The notes under the pieces were generated by a model. It did no database searches, was not told where the DNA came from, and saw nothing but the letters and a program-made list of their open reading frames with translations. Below, piece by piece: positions 27,758 through 37,792 of a stretch of 64,000 bases of DNA. Positions within the stretch are counted from its first letter, which is position 1. Each line of letters begins with the position of its first letter. A program made the position numbers and the translations under genes. Origin of the DNA: Silvimonas iriomotensis (GTDB taxonomy: Bacteria > Pseudomonadota > Gammaproteobacteria > Burkholderiales > Chitinibacteraceae); the NCBI RefSeq assembly GCF_014645535.1, contig NZ_BMLX01000002.1, positions 372,001 to 436,000 on the forward strand. Direction: 5' to 3'.

Positions 27758-27814
27758 GTGTAAACCCTGTGATCTGTAGAGGCGTCACCCTGCAATAACG
27801 GCAAGGCGCAATGC

Positions 27815-29230
27815 TTATTGTGGCGGGGCCACCCCGAAGAGTTCCGCCAGTCTGGTGCGCGCGCCTGCGTAGCTTTCCCGTTCTTCAATCGCCTGCTGCA
27901 AGAACCGCTCAAAGGAGGGGAAGCGGCGGATGGCGTCATCCAGGGTTGGATCACTGCCCGCCACATAAGCACCCACACTGAGCAAGTCACGGCTGCGCTG
28001 GTAACGCGACCACAAATGCTTGAAGCGGCGTACCAGGTCAAATTCCTGCTGCGAGATGATGTCGTGCATCACCCGGCTGATCGATGCTTCGATATCGATG
28101 GCCGGATAATGGCCGGATTCGGCCAGATTACGTGACAGGACAAAGTGACCATCGAGAATGGCCCGCGCGTTATCCGCAATCGGGTCTTGCTGGTCATCAC
28201 CTTCCGACAACACGGTGTAGAACGCCGTGATGGAGCCCCCGCCCTCTTTGCCGTTCCCGGCGCGCTCAACCAGTTGGGGCAAACGCGCAAAGACCGACGC
28301 CGGATATCCCTTGGTAGCAGGTGGTTCGCCCACTGCCAAGGCAATCTCGCGTTGTGCCATGGCGTAACGGGTGAGCGAATCCATGATCAAAAGTACATTC
28401 TTGCCTTCATTGCGAAAGTACTCCGCAATGCTGGTGGCATAGGCCGCGCCGTACAAGCGCAACAGCGGCGAAGTATCGGCCGGGGCCGCCACCACAACAG
28501 AGCGCTGCAGGCCGGATTCGCCCAGAATGTTCTCGATAAAGTCTTTGACCTCGCGGCCACGCTCACCGATCAGCCCCACCACCACTACATCGGCCGTGGT
28601 GTAGCGCGCCATCATGCCCAGCAGCACCGATTTGCCGACACCGGAGCCGGCAAACAGCCCCAGCCGCTGGCCGCGCCCCACTGTCAGCAAGGCGTTGATG
28701 GCACGCACGCCGACATCCATCACGTCGCGCACCGGCTGGCGATACATCGGGTTGAACGGGCGGGAGAACAGCGGCATCCAGTCATCGCTGTCCAGCCGTC
28801 CTTTGCCATCCAGCGGCCGGCCCAGCGCATCGACCACGCGGCCGAGCATGCCCCAGCCCACAGGCACCTGACGGCCATGATCTTCCACGCGCCGTTGCGG
28901 CGGACGCGGCTTGCCGTATTCCGGAACCCAGGCGGCGACATCTTCGTGCGGCACCACTTCGGCGCCGGGTTCAACGCCATAGATTTCGGAGATCGGCATC
29001 AGAAAGAGTTTTTCATCCTGAAAACCGACCACCACGGCTTCGACCGACATATTGCCGGGCGTCATCACCTCACAAGAAGCGCCAATCGGCAGGCGCAGGC
29101 CGGTGGCTTCCAGCACAAGGCCGGACACGCGCACCAGCTTGCCGCGCGGCAGCCATGGGCGGATGCGCTTGCTGGCGTGAGCGCACTCATCCAGATACAG
29201 CCGGGTGGCGTCAAACAGGTTCGTCGTCAT
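27815..29230 (-). CDS. fliI: flagellum-specific export ATPase FliI
   Basis: This 471-residue F1-beta-like ATPase powers flagellar protein export with FliH and FliJ. Walker A is [14 protein letters not shown] (about residue 175), Walker B is [13 protein letters not shown], and the catalytic Glu lies in [29 protein letters not shown] is also characteristic. The ATG at 29230 ([15 protein letters not shown]) lies inside the 3' end of fliH, a 20-base overlap. A longer frame reaching 29368 would run through fliH and is rejected. Confidence 0.96.
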   Translation of the reverse strand: MTTNLFDATRLYLDECAHASKRIRPWLPRGKLVRVSGLVLEATGLRLPIGASCEVMTPGNMSVEAVVVGFQDEKLFLMPISEIYGVEPGAEVVPHEDVAAWVPEYGKPRPPQRRVEDHGRQVPVGWGMLGRVVDALGRPLDGKGRLDSDDWMPLFSRPFNPMYRQPVRDVMDVGVRAINALLTVGRGQRLGLFAGSGVGKSVLLGMMARYTTADVVVVGLIGERGREVKDFIENILGESGLQRSVVVAAPADTSPLLRLYGAAYATSIAEYFRNEGKNVLLIMDSLTRYAMAQREIALAVGEPPATKGYPASVFARLPQLVERAGNGKEGGGSITAFYTVLSEGDDQQDPIADNARAILDGHFVLSRNLAESGHYPAIDIEASISRVMHDIISQQEFDLVRRFKHLWSRYQRSRDLLSVGAYVAGSDPTLDDAIRRFPSFERFLQQAIEERESYAGARTRLAELFGVAPPQ

Positions 29231-30122
29231 CAGCCGGCTCATCCAGGTCCAGCGAGACCTTTTCCATATCGGGTGGCACGATGGGACGCTGTGCCGGCTC
29301 TGCCGCTGCGGCTGGCGCAGGTGCCGGCGCGGGCGCAGCGGGTTCTGGCGCCAGCGGCACTTCGGCATTCCAGACCAGATCCGCGCGATTGGCGCGTTGC
29401 AGTACTTTCAGCTGCGTGGCCCAGCGCGAAGTCAGCGACAAATCCGCACGCAGCGTGGGTGTCTCCACCCTGGCGCCGCCCGGTTCCTGATTGGGGTCGA
29501 CCACAATGCGCCAGACATCACGCGGCAACTCCACGCCCAGCAAGGATTCGAGCGCATCCACGTCATCCGGGTGCGCAATAATGCGCGCCGGCGCCCGCAC
29601 CACAGGCATGGAATCAATCAGTTCACGGATGACCGGCAGCACACGGTTGCGGTCTGCGGCGATCTCGACGCGTGCCAGTTCACGCCCTACCACCAGCGCC
29701 AGATCCAGTACGGATTCCGCCAGTTCGGCCTGCGCCCGTTCCGAGTAATTTGCCAACTGGTCGAGCAAGACCTTGAGCCGGTTGATTTCGTCTTCGGCCT
29801 GCGCGCGGCCGGCCGCCAGCCCTTCCGTCTGCCCCGCATCAAAGCCCTCTTGATGCGCTTGCTGGTGAATGGCTTCCAGTTCTTCTGCGGTCGGCAGCGG
29901 TACACGCGGCAATACCGGTTGATCGGCCATCGCCGGGGCGCTATCGGCCTCTGGCGCAGCCTGCGGCGCGGGCGCGGCTTCTGACGCCGGCACAGGCGCC
30001 GGCACCGGTTGTGGCACCGGGCGGATGCGCGGCGGCGTGGGGTCGTCAATCGTGCCGAGTTCCCAGCGCTCCCACGCGGTGAGTTCTTCGCGCGGAATGA
30101 CGCGACGCGGTGGATTAGCCAT
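29211..30122 (-). CDS. fliH: flagellar assembly protein FliH
   Basis: This 303-residue FliH regulates the FliI ATPase. The N-terminus is [20 protein letters not shown], whose Trp pair probably docks to FliN/FlhA. A Pro/Ala-rich linker (about 30-80) follows, then the coiled coil with [21 protein letters not shown]-ATPase E-like C-domain ends near [13 protein letters not shown]. About 55 further residues are an Ala/Pro/acidic tail not usual in FliH. It overlaps fliI. Confidence 0.92.
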   Translation of the reverse strand: MANPPRRVIPREELTAWERWELGTIDDPTPPRIRPVPQPVPAPVPASEAAPAPQAAPEADSAPAMADQPVLPRVPLPTAEELEAIHQQAHQEGFDAGQTEGLAAGRAQAEDEINRLKVLLDQLANYSERAQAELAESVLDLALVVGRELARVEIAADRNRVLPVIRELIDSMPVVRAPARIIAHPDDVDALESLLGVELPRDVWRIVVDPNQEPGGARVETPTLRADLSLTSRWATQLKVLQRANRADLVWNAEVPLAPEPAAPAPAPAPAAAAEPAQRPIVPPDMEKVSLDLDEPADDDEPV

Positions 30123-30139
30123 GACTCAGCACCACGCCA

Positions 30140-31147
30140 TCATTCGACCAGACCTTCTTCGCCCTTGCCGGAAAGCACAATCTGGCCTTCGTCGGCGAGG
30201 CGGCGCACGATCTTGAGGATTTCCTTTTGCTCGGATTCCACTTCCGAGAGCTTGACCGGGCCTTTGGCTTCCAGATCGTCACGCAGCATTTCTGCTGCAC
30301 GTTGCGACATGTTCTTGAAGATCTTGTCACGCAGTTGCGGCGTGGTGCCCTTGAGCGCAATGACCAGCGAGTCAGACTGGATTTCACGCAGCAACAACTG
30401 GATACCGCGATCGTCGATATCAAGCACGTTGTCGAAGGTGAACATCTTGTCCTGGATGCGCTGCGCCAGTTCCGGATCGTATTCGCGCACGCTGGCAATG
30501 GCCGAGGCCTCGACCACACCGCCCATGAAGTTGAGGATATCGGCCGCCATCTGCACGCCGCCCATGGCGCTCTTCTTGAGCTTGTCAGAGCCCGACAGCA
30601 ACTGGGTCAGCACGTCATTCAGTTCTTTCAGTGCCGCCGGCTGCACGCCTTCCAGCGTGGCGATCCGCAACAGCACGTCGTTGCGGTTGCGTTCGACAAA
30701 ATTGGCCAGCACTTCAGAGGCCTGATCCGGTTCAAGATGAACCAGAATGGTGGCAATGATCTGCGGGTGTTCGTTCTTGATCAGTTCGGCCACCGCAGCG
30801 GAATCCATCCACTTGAGCGACTCGATCCCGTTGTTGTCGTTGCCCTGCAAGATGCGGTCGAGCAGGTTGGCGGCTTTGTCCGAACCCAGCGCCTTGGTCA
30901 GCACCGAACGGATGTATTCGTCCGCCGCACCCAGGTTGGCGCGGTTCTGCGTGGAATTCATGAAGTCGCCCAGCACGCCATCGACTTCTTCGCGCTTGAC
31001 GTTGTCCATGGCCGCCATGGTGAAGCCCAGTTTTTGCACTTCCTTGGGGCCAAGGTAGCGAAACACTTCCACTGCGGCTTCTTCGCCCAGTGTCATCAAC
31101 AAGATGGCGGCTTTGCGTACGCCTTCTTCGTTCAATGTGGCGGCCAT
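30140..31147 (-). CDS. fliG: flagellar motor switch protein FliG
   Basis: This 335-residue rotor protein has an N-domain (KAAILLMTLGEEAAVEVFRYL) that binds FliF, a middle domain with the EHPQ motif (IKNEHPQIIATIL), and a C-terminal torque helix region near FTFDNVLDIDDRGIQLLLRE that carries the charged residues used with MotA. It is full length. It lies 17 bases upstream of fliH and 100 bases after fliF. Confidence 0.97.
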   Translation of the reverse strand: MAATLNEEGVRKAAILLMTLGEEAAVEVFRYLGPKEVQKLGFTMAAMDNVKREEVDGVLGDFMNSTQNRANLGAADEYIRSVLTKALGSDKAANLLDRILQGNDNNGIESLKWMDSAAVAELIKNEHPQIIATILVHLEPDQASEVLANFVERNRNDVLLRIATLEGVQPAALKELNDVLTQLLSGSDKLKKSAMGGVQMAADILNFMGGVVEASAIASVREYDPELAQRIQDKMFTFDNVLDIDDRGIQLLLREIQSDSLVIALKGTTPQLRDKIFKNMSQRAAEMLRDDLEAKGPVKLSEVESEQKEILKIVRRLADEGQIVLSGKGEEGLVE

Positions 31148-31247
31148 AACCGTACTCCAGGAAATAGCGTTGCCGGCGCGCTGTGCGGCGGCAAGCGGTA
31201 AAACGGATCAGGCCCGGACAACCCGGGCCTTGAATCACTGAAAAGCT

Positions 31248-32969
31248 TTAACCCACTTTGTTGGGGTTGCCCACCGGTTCGTCTTCGTTCGACATCCATT
31301 CGCGCAGGATGGTTGCCACCATCCGCGGATCGTTCTTGGCCAGTTCGCGCGCCTGACCCAACAGATCGGCCTGGGCAGCAATTTTGGCGGCAGCCTCTTG
31401 CTCTTCGTCTTCGCGGGCGGCCGCTTCTTCGTCGGTCAGGGTCACGCCATCGCCAAAATCGATTTCCACCGTTTTGGGTTCTTCGCGCGATTTCGACAGA
31501 TCGCGCATGAGCGGGCGCACCACAAACAGCAGCAGATACAGCACCACCAGGGCAATCAGCGCCAGCTTGATCAGGTTGGCAAGGTTGGCCTTGATGAACG
31601 ACATGGCCTGGTCTTGCAGGGTCTGTTCGGCTTCCGGCACCGGCGCGCCGGCAAACGTGGCATTCACGACATTGATCGAATCCCCCCGGTCCTTGCTGTA
31701 GCCAATGGACTCTTGCACCAGGTTGTTGATCTGCGTCATTTCCTGCGGCGAATACGGCGTCCAGGTCAGCTTGCCGTCTTTATCCCGCGAGGGCTTGTAG
31801 TTGATGACCACCGCCGCCGACACCCGCTTGACGATGCCCACCGGCTGCTTGACGTGCTGCACCGTTTTGTCGACTTCGTAATTGGTGGTGGATTCGCGGC
31901 GCGAATTGGTACTGCCGGCCGGGGAAGCGGCGGCGGCACCCGATGCGCTGGTCACGGTGATCGGTGCGGCTGCCGCGCCGGGCGGCTGGTTGGACAACGC
32001 GCCCGGCACGCCGGCTGCGCCCGCGCCACCATCCTTGCCATCCTGGCTCATGGTTTGCTGGCTGCGGATCGAGGCGGTATCCGATGCGGTATTGGGCTTG
32101 TAGACCTCAGAGGTCTGTTCGGTTTCAGCAAAGTCGACCGTCGCCGCCACTTCGGCGTGCACGTTCTCTTTGCCTACCAGCGGCTCAAGAATGGCCTGAA
32201 TGCGATCAACGTAACTCTTTTCAATCTGCTGCACGTACACCAGCTGGCGCGCATCCAGATTGGCGTGGTTGGCCGAGTTGTTGTTGGACAGCAAGTTGCC
32301 GTCCTGATCCACCACGCTGACGTTGTTGACGGTCAGCTCCGGCACGCTGGACGACACCAGATGCACAATGCCCGCCACCTGGCCCGGATCGAGCGCGCGG
32401 CCCGGATGCATGGTCAGAATGACGGATGCGGTAGGTTTTTGCTGATCACGCAGGAACACGGTCTGGCGCGGCATGGCCAGATGAACGCGGGCTTTCTCGA
32501 CGGTCTGGATGGTCTCGATCGAGCGGGCCAGTTCGCCTTCCACCGCACGCTGGTAGTTCACCTGCTCGGTAAATTGCGAGACACCGAACTTCTGGTTGTC
32601 CATTAGTTCGAAACCGACATCGCCCGCTTTGGGCAAGCCGCGTGCAGCCAGTTGCAAACGCACGTCATAGACGCGGTTGGCCGGCACGGAAATGGTGCCA
32701 CCCTGGTCGGTTTTGTAGGGAATATTCAGCTGTTGCAAAGACTGCAGGATTTCGCCGCCGTCTTTGTCAGGGATATTGGTATAGAGAATGCGATAATCGG
32801 GTTCGCGGCTCCACAGCGCCACGCCGATCAGGACGGCAATGAGCGCCGCCAGCCCCACCATGAACAGGGCTTTACGGGAACTGGGAAGATCCAGAAAGCG
32901 CTGACGGGCTGACTCCAGGGCACTACCCTGTGCACGCCCGCCCTCAACTGCTACGTCCGCTTCCGCCAT
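31248..32969 (-). CDS. fliF: flagellar MS-ring protein FliF
   Basis: This 573-residue MS-ring protein has TM1 (ALFMVGLAALIAVLIGVAL), periplasmic ring-building motifs (DYRILYTNIPDKDGGEILQS and VEKARVHLAMPRQTVFLRDQ), and a Gly/Ala/Ser-rich loop. TM2 (LIKLALIALVVLYLLLFVV) precedes the C-terminal FliG-binding tail ending MVATILREWMSNEDEPV. It is standard in length and order, 37 bases after fliE. Confidence 0.97.
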   Translation of the reverse strand: MAEADVAVEGGRAQGSALESARQRFLDLPSSRKALFMVGLAALIAVLIGVALWSREPDYRILYTNIPDKDGGEILQSLQQLNIPYKTDQGGTISVPANRVYDVRLQLAARGLPKAGDVGFELMDNQKFGVSQFTEQVNYQRAVEGELARSIETIQTVEKARVHLAMPRQTVFLRDQQKPTASVILTMHPGRALDPGQVAGIVHLVSSSVPELTVNNVSVVDQDGNLLSNNNSANHANLDARQLVYVQQIEKSYVDRIQAILEPLVGKENVHAEVAATVDFAETEQTSEVYKPNTASDTASIRSQQTMSQDGKDGGAGAAGVPGALSNQPPGAAAAPITVTSASGAAAASPAGSTNSRRESTTNYEVDKTVQHVKQPVGIVKRVSAAVVINYKPSRDKDGKLTWTPYSPQEMTQINNLVQESIGYSKDRGDSINVVNATFAGAPVPEAEQTLQDQAMSFIKANLANLIKLALIALVVLYLLLFVVRPLMRDLSKSREEPKTVEIDFGDGVTLTDEEAAAREDEEQEAAAKIAAQADLLGQARELAKNDPRMVATILREWMSNEDEPVGNPNKVG

Positions 32970-33006
32970 AACAAACTTGTGAGTGCCCGGTTATACCGCC
33001 AGATCA

Positions 33007-33330
33007 TCAGACCTGGAGGTTCATGATTTCCTGGTACGCGCTAACCAGTTTGTTGCGCACCTGCACCATGGTCTGGAAAGAGAGGCTCGCCTTTTGCAGC
33101 GATACCATCACATCTTGCAGGTCAGTGTTCGGGTCTCCGGATTGAAAAGCCGTTTGCTGGGCGTCTGCGCTGTTTTGCACCTGCGCAACCTGGTCGATCG
33201 ACGACTTGAGCATGTCCGCAAAGTTTGCGGCGCCCGTATCGCTGGCAGCGGGCGCAGCCGTCTGGCCTGCCGCTTGCGCAGACATGGCTTTCAGTTCGCC
33301 CAGCAGTTGATCGATGCCTTGAACGCTCAT
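33007..33330 (-). CDS. fliE: flagellar hook-basal body protein FliE
   Basis: This 107-residue FliE adapts the MS ring to the rod. It ends with the family signature LSFQTMVQVRNKLVSAYQEI and the residues MNLQV. It is the first gene of the fliEFGHIJ series, with a 162-base gap after fleR that probably holds a promoter. Confidence 0.96.
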   Translation of the reverse strand: MSVQGIDQLLGELKAMSAQAAGQTAAPAASDTGAANFADMLKSSIDQVAQVQNSADAQQTAFQSGDPNTDLQDVMVSLQKASLSFQTMVQVRNKLVSAYQEIMNLQV

Positions 33331-33459
33331 GGCCTGGTTGGTCCGTTTTCCGCCGTTGAAAATGGATAAGACATAAAAAGACGCAGTATCACCGAATTGT
33401 AGGGGTCCGACCGCCTGGCGAGCAAGCTATTCCTGCATAAAGCCACGCGACAACATATC

Positions 33460-33475
33460 TGCAACAGCGCGGCAA
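33460..33475 (-). promoter_or_regulatory. possible sigma-54 promoter of the fliE operon (imperfect)
   Basis: On the minus strand the 16-mer TTGCCGCGCTGTTGCA fits TGGCACG-N4-TTGCA at the -12 element and spacing. Its -24 element has TG instead of the near-invariant GG. It lies about 130 bases before fliE and just after fleR, whose product would activate such a promoter. Confidence 0.3.
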
Positions 33476-33492
33476 GCCCGGCTGTCCGGTGA

Positions 33493-34851
33493 TCAGACCT
33501 GCGCGTCCAGCCCGCCATCCTCTTCACGATACTGCTGCAGCTTGTAGCGCAAGGTGCGCTCGCTCATTCCCAGCCGTTCGGCCGCCAGTTTGCGCACGCC
33601 GCCACTGGCGCGCAGCGCATCCAGAATGTGTTGTTTTTCCAGCGCCTTGAGGTCCGTCGGTGGCGTTGCCACCGGTGCGGCCGACGCAGACGATGCCGCC
33701 ACGGGCGCCGGGGTATGGGCCGGCGCGCCAGGGCGCTGCGGCAAATACAGATGCGCGGCTTCGATCACGTCGCCAGGCGCCAGGATCAGCGCGCGCTGCA
33801 CGACGTTATCCAGTTCGCGGATGTTGCCTTCCCAGCCGTGGCTGGCCAACTGGTGGATGGCTTCTGGTGTCAGCGCTGGCGCCCGGCGATTCATGCGGGC
33901 GGCGTGGCGGGCCAGCATGGCCCGCGCCAGCGGCACCACGTCATCAGGCCGTTCGCGCAGCGCGGGCAAAGCCAGCGGGAACACATTAAGCCGGTAATAC
34001 AAATCTTCGCGGAAATGGCCGTTGGCCACGGCAATGGGCAAATCGCGGTTGGACGTTGCCAGAACGCGCAAATCGACCTTGAGCGGCTTTGTGCCCCCGA
34101 CCCGCTCGACCTCCCGCTCTTGCAGCACGCGCAACAGCTTGGCTTGCAGGGAAAGCGGCATTTCGGTGATTTCATCCAGCAGCAGCGTGCCGCCGTCAGC
34201 TTGTTCAAACTTGCCGATGTGCTGCACCGCCGCGCCGGTAAATGCGCCACGCTCATGGCCGAACAGCGTGGATTCGAGCAATTGCTCGGGAATCGCCGCA
34301 CAGTTGATCGCCACAAAGGGTTTGTCAGCGCGCGGGCTGTTGCGGTGAATGAACCTTGCCAGCACTTCCTTGCCGGTACCGGACTCGCCGGTGATCAGCA
34401 CCGAAGCATCGGACTGCGCCACGCGGCGCGCCACATCCAGCAAAGAACGCATGGCCGGATCTTCAGCGATGACGTGTTCCTCGCTGCCGTCAGGCAACAG
34501 GTAACGGGCAACTTCCTGCAGCAAGGCATCGGGTTCAAAGGGTTTGGGCAGGTAATGCGCCGCACCGGCATGCAGGGCGGCGACGGCTTTTTCGACCACG
34601 CCGTAGGCCGTCATCAGGATCACCGGCACCCACGGATAGCGCCGTTTGACCTCGGCCAGCAGGGTTTCGCCGTCCATGGGGCGCATCTGCACGTCAGACA
34701 ACACCAGGCCGACGCGTTGATGTTCCAGCAACTTGAGCGCAGCCTGCCCGTCTGACGCTTCGACCACGTCGTGGCCGCCCAGGGTCAGGGTATCAACCAG
34801 TGCTTCACGCAAGGCGTCGTCGTCTTCGACGATCAAAACCGGTAATGCCAT
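33493..34851 (-). CDS. fleR: sigma-54-dependent flagellar response regulator FleR/FlrC
   Basis: This 452-residue NtrC-type activator has a receiver (1-120; phospho-Asp in VLSDVQMRPMDG, then KPF) and an AAA+ domain with Walker A GESGTGKE, the sigma-54 contact loop GAFTGA, and Walker B GGTLLLDEI. A C-terminal Fis-type HTH (VRKLAAERLGMSERTLRYKL) completes it. In Pseudomonas and Vibrio it is phosphorylated by FleS/FlrB and turns on class III flagellar genes. The ATG at 34851 (MALPVLIVEDDD) has GGAAGAA upstream. Here it is separated from fleS by three genes. Confidence 0.95.
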   Translation of the reverse strand: MALPVLIVEDDDALREALVDTLTLGGHDVVEASDGQAALKLLEHQRVGLVLSDVQMRPMDGETLLAEVKRRYPWVPVILMTAYGVVEKAVAALHAGAAHYLPKPFEPDALLQEVARYLLPDGSEEHVIAEDPAMRSLLDVARRVAQSDASVLITGESGTGKEVLARFIHRNSPRADKPFVAINCAAIPEQLLESTLFGHERGAFTGAAVQHIGKFEQADGGTLLLDEITEMPLSLQAKLLRVLQEREVERVGGTKPLKVDLRVLATSNRDLPIAVANGHFREDLYYRLNVFPLALPALRERPDDVVPLARAMLARHAARMNRRAPALTPEAIHQLASHGWEGNIRELDNVVQRALILAPGDVIEAAHLYLPQRPGAPAHTPAPVAASSASAAPVATPPTDLKALEKQHILDALRASGGVRKLAAERLGMSERTLRYKLQQYREEDGGLDAQV

Positions 34852-34876
34852 TGTTCTTCCGTTGTTGAACTCGCCA

Positions 34877-35557
34877 CTAACCGCGCACGGGCATGCGGGC
34901 CAGTTGCAGCATGCGCGATGCCATTTCTTTGAGCGGCAACACTTCCTGGACGCCCCCAGCCGCGATCGCCTCTTTGGGCATGCCAAACACGACGCAACTG
35001 GCTTCGTCCTGCGCCAGTGTCTGCGCACCGGCTTCCCGCATTTCCAGCATGCCGGCCGCCCCGTCGCGCCCCATGCCGGTCAGGATGACGCCAACCACGT
35101 TGGCGCCGCCCAGGTTGGCAGCCGAACGGAACAGGACATCGACCGAGGGACGATGGCGGTTGACGGGTTGCGCCTGCGACAAGGCACACGCCCAGGCCGG
35201 GCCATTGCTGGCCAGCAATAAATGCGAGTGTCCTGGCGCAATATAAGCGCAGCCGGTTTGCAAACGCTCACCATCTTCCGCCTGTTTGACACGAATGCGA
35301 CAGATGGAATCCAGCCGCTGGGCAAATGACTGGGTAAAGCTCTCTGGCATGTGCTGGGTGATCAGGATGGGCGGCGTATCCGGCGGCAAGGGCTCCAGCA
35401 AGACCTTGAGCGCTTCCGTGCCGCCCGTGGACGCGCCGACCACAATGACGCGGGCCGAGGTCACCGGCGGGCGTACCTTGCGTGGCAACACCACGTCGGC
35501 GCTGTAACTGGGGACATTCAGCATGGCCGGTTTTTCGCCGTGTTCTGGCCGCGGCAT
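34877..35557 (-). CDS. cheB: CheB methylesterase catalytic domain without receiver
   Basis: This 226-residue protein is only the CheB methylesterase/deamidase domain. The catalytic Ser is in [14 protein letters not shown], His in [11 protein letters not shown] and Asp in [30 protein letters not shown] is also diagnostic. CheB removes methyl groups from chemoreceptors. The usual N-terminal receiver (about 125 residues) is absent; only a short stretch resembling the interdomain linker ([12 protein letters not shown]) precedes it, so phospho-regulation by CheA is lost. The ATG at 35557 has ideal GGAG spacing (7); the ATG at 35563 is too close. Confidence 0.92.
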   Translation of the reverse strand: MPRPEHGEKPAMLNVPSYSADVVLPRKVRPPVTSARVIVVGASTGGTEALKVLLEPLPPDTPPILITQHMPESFTQSFAQRLDSICRIRVKQAEDGERLQTGCAYIAPGHSHLLLASNGPAWACALSQAQPVNRHRPSVDVLFRSAANLGGANVVGVILTGMGRDGAAGMLEMREAGAQTLAQDEASCVVFGMPKEAIAAGGVQEVLPLKEMASRMLQLARMPVRG

Positions 35558-35673
35558 GGACATACTCCTGCGGGGTGGCGGGACGAGAGCATCCGGACCG
35601 AGGGTCGCTTTATATCATTTCCATTATGGTGCAGCCAGCGCGCCGCGCACTGTCAGCCCTGACGAGCCAGGCC

Positions 35674-37389
35674 TCAGACCCGCGCCGGGCCCGGCAAGTA
35701 GTGCACGACCACTTCATTGCCGCTACCGGGAAACTGGATTGACGCACACATCGAACGCACCAGCAGCAACCCGCGTCCATGCAGGCGCGCCGGGTCGTCT
35801 TCGGGCAGGTTGAAGCGCGGCCATTCAAAGCCCGGACCCGTATCCTTGATGCGGATGCGCAGCACGTCACGCCCGTTGATGCGCAAACCGTTCAGGTCGA
35901 TCTCGATCTGACCTTGTGTGAGCGCAGCCAGGCGCTGACCGCGCACCAGCAGATACCGATCCATGCCCTGCTCGCCTTGCTTGAGGCTGGAATCCATATT
36001 CAGCAGACCATGATCCAGCGCGTTGACAAAAAGCTCGCTGAGAATCAGGAATACTTCGGACTGATACGGCTTGAGGACCTTGATCTCGTTCACGAACGAC
36101 ATCATGAACGGCACGGTGTTGATGTACTGGAGTTCTTCGGCGCCCAGCGTCAGGCTGTAATGCCACATGCTCTGGCCGGAGCCCACCAGCGCCACGGTCG
36201 ACATCGCCTCGGCGCTTTGCTGGGCAGTCAGCGGCCGTTCGCCGTGCATGTACTGCCCGAAACGCATCATCACCAGCGAGATATCGTCATGATGCGGATG
36301 GCCGGCCAGATGATCGGCCAGCGTGCCCTGCAAGGCCGACAAGCGCACTTCTTCCGGTTGCTGGCGCACCAGTTGCAGCAAGCGCGCCTCGCTGAAGGGT
36401 TCGCCATCCGGCGCGCGGGCTTCAGTCAGCCCGTCCGAACAGGCCAGCACGGTGCCCGGCTCGCTGTAATAATAGCGGGCGGTGATGGTTTCCATATCCT
36501 GCGTCGGCACAATGCCCAGCGGCAGGTTGGATGATCTGAACTGATGAACCACCGCGCCCTTGCTGTCGAGCATGTGCACGGTCGGCATGCCGCCGTTCCA
36601 GACTTCGATACAACGGGTGGTTTCGTCGATGGCAATCAGCACGGTCGCCACAAACCGCCCCACGGGCAGCACCTGACGCACCTTGTTGTTCATTTCAACA
36701 AGGATGTCGGACAGCGAATAGCCTTTCTCGGCCATGCTGTAAAAAGGTTGCGTCAGCGGCAACACATTCAGCGCAGCAGTCAGACCGTGGCCAATGCCGT
36801 CAGCCAGCAGCACATACAGCACCTGGCCGGGCGTGCGCGCAGCGGCAATCAAGTCGCCGGAAAGCGACTCGGCCGGCGACAGCCAGTAATCCAGCAAGGG
36901 GTCATTCAGGCGTTCGGCATTGACCATCTGGTCCATCAAATGCCGCACGACGCGCTTTTCTTCTTCGGCGGCGTCGTAATAACTGGCAAGGCGGGCAGAT
37001 TGCTCGCGCACCTTGCGATTGAGTTCCAGCGTGCGGTTGAACGCCTTGAGCTTGGCTTCCAGCACGCGGAAATTAACCGGTTTGCTGATGTAATCATCAG
37101 CGCCGCGCTCGATCGCGTCAGCCAGCCGGTTTTCCTCGCCCACACCGGTCACAAACACGATGGGCACCCAGGACTGGCCGGCTTCTTCCTTGATCGCAAC
37201 CGCGGCTTCAGGGCCGGACATGACGGGCATCATCATGTCCATCAGCACCAGATCAGGTTGATACTGGCGCCATTTTTCGACAGCCTCACTCCCGTCACGC
37301 GCCTGAATCACGCTGTGACCCAACGCCTCTATAAAGCGGGAAATCAGAAGGAGGACTGCCTCGGTGTCATCGACAACGAGGATTTTCAT
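35674..37389 (-). CDS. HsbR-like response regulator: receiver + PP2C/SpoIIE phosphatase + anti-sigma-type kinase
   Basis: This 571-residue partner-switching regulator has three parts. The receiver (1-125) has phospho-Asp in DLVLMDMMMPVMSG. The PP2C/SpoIIE phosphatase (about 185-385) has metal-binding residues in LLADGIGHGLTAAL, LACSDGLTEAR and HHDDISLVMM. The C-terminal GHKL kinase of the RsbW/SpoIIAB type (about 430-570) has ELFVNALDHGLL and DTGPGFEW. The order matches HsbR of Pseudomonas aeruginosa, which (de)phosphorylates the STAS protein HsbA to set flagellar FlgM and c-di-GMP output. The gene upstream encodes exactly such a STAS protein, 18 bases away. Confidence 0.9.
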   Translation of the reverse strand: MKILVVDDTEAVLLLISRFIEALGHSVIQARDGSEAVEKWRQYQPDLVLMDMMMPVMSGPEAAVAIKEEAGQSWVPIVFVTGVGEENRLADAIERGADDYISKPVNFRVLEAKLKAFNRTLELNRKVREQSARLASYYDAAEEEKRVVRHLMDQMVNAERLNDPLLDYWLSPAESLSGDLIAAARTPGQVLYVLLADGIGHGLTAALNVLPLTQPFYSMAEKGYSLSDILVEMNNKVRQVLPVGRFVATVLIAIDETTRCIEVWNGGMPTVHMLDSKGAVVHQFRSSNLPLGIVPTQDMETITARYYYSEPGTVLACSDGLTEARAPDGEPFSEARLLQLVRQQPEEVRLSALQGTLADHLAGHPHHDDISLVMMRFGQYMHGERPLTAQQSAEAMSTVALVGSGQSMWHYSLTLGAEELQYINTVPFMMSFVNEIKVLKPYQSEVFLILSELFVNALDHGLLNMDSSLKQGEQGMDRYLLVRGQRLAALTQGQIEIDLNGLRINGRDVLRIRIKDTGPGFEWPRFNLPEDDPARLHGRGLLLVRSMCASIQFPGSGNEVVVHYLPGPARV

Positions 37390-37407
37390 GCCACATGGAC
37401 CGCCGGT

Positions 37408-37713
37408 TTACCGGATGGTGAAGATTTTGCCGAAACACGCAATCTCAAGCACTTGCTTGACCGTGTCGCGACAGTTGACGAGCGCCATGCTTTTGCTGGC
37501 TGCGCCGATTTTTTCTTTCAACAGCAACAACATGCCCAGCGCAGAGCTATCCAGATAATTGACATTCTGGAAATCAACCAGCACTTCCTTGATTTCCGGA
37601 TTGGCAATCAATGATTCGCAAACCTGGCGGAATTCGCGATGGGCACTGAAATCAAACTGTCCCGAGAGAATGACACGACCTGCATCCCCTTCGATCTGAA
37701 CAGTGGGCGTCAT
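37408..37713 (-). CDS. STAS-domain anti-sigma factor antagonist (HsbA-like)
   Basis: This is a 101-residue single STAS domain. The phospho-acceptor Ser lies in VNYLDSSALGMLLLL (about residue 55), as in SpoIIAA/RsbV and HsbA. It is the likely substrate of the phosphatase/kinase encoded next. In P. aeruginosa the unphosphorylated form binds the anti-sigma-28 factor FlgM. The ATG at 37713 (MTPTVQIEG) is preferred; an in-frame TTG at 37734 would add seven residues. Confidence 0.88.
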   Translation of the reverse strand: MTPTVQIEGDAGRVILSGQFDFSAHREFRQVCESLIANPEIKEVLVDFQNVNYLDSSALGMLLLLKEKIGAASKSMALVNCRDTVKQVLEIACFGKIFTIR

Positions 37714-37792
37714 GGGATATTCAACCTTTTGCAAGTAACTTAACAGCCAACACGTACAATAATTGTCAGCAACAATGAAGTGCTCATGTCAA

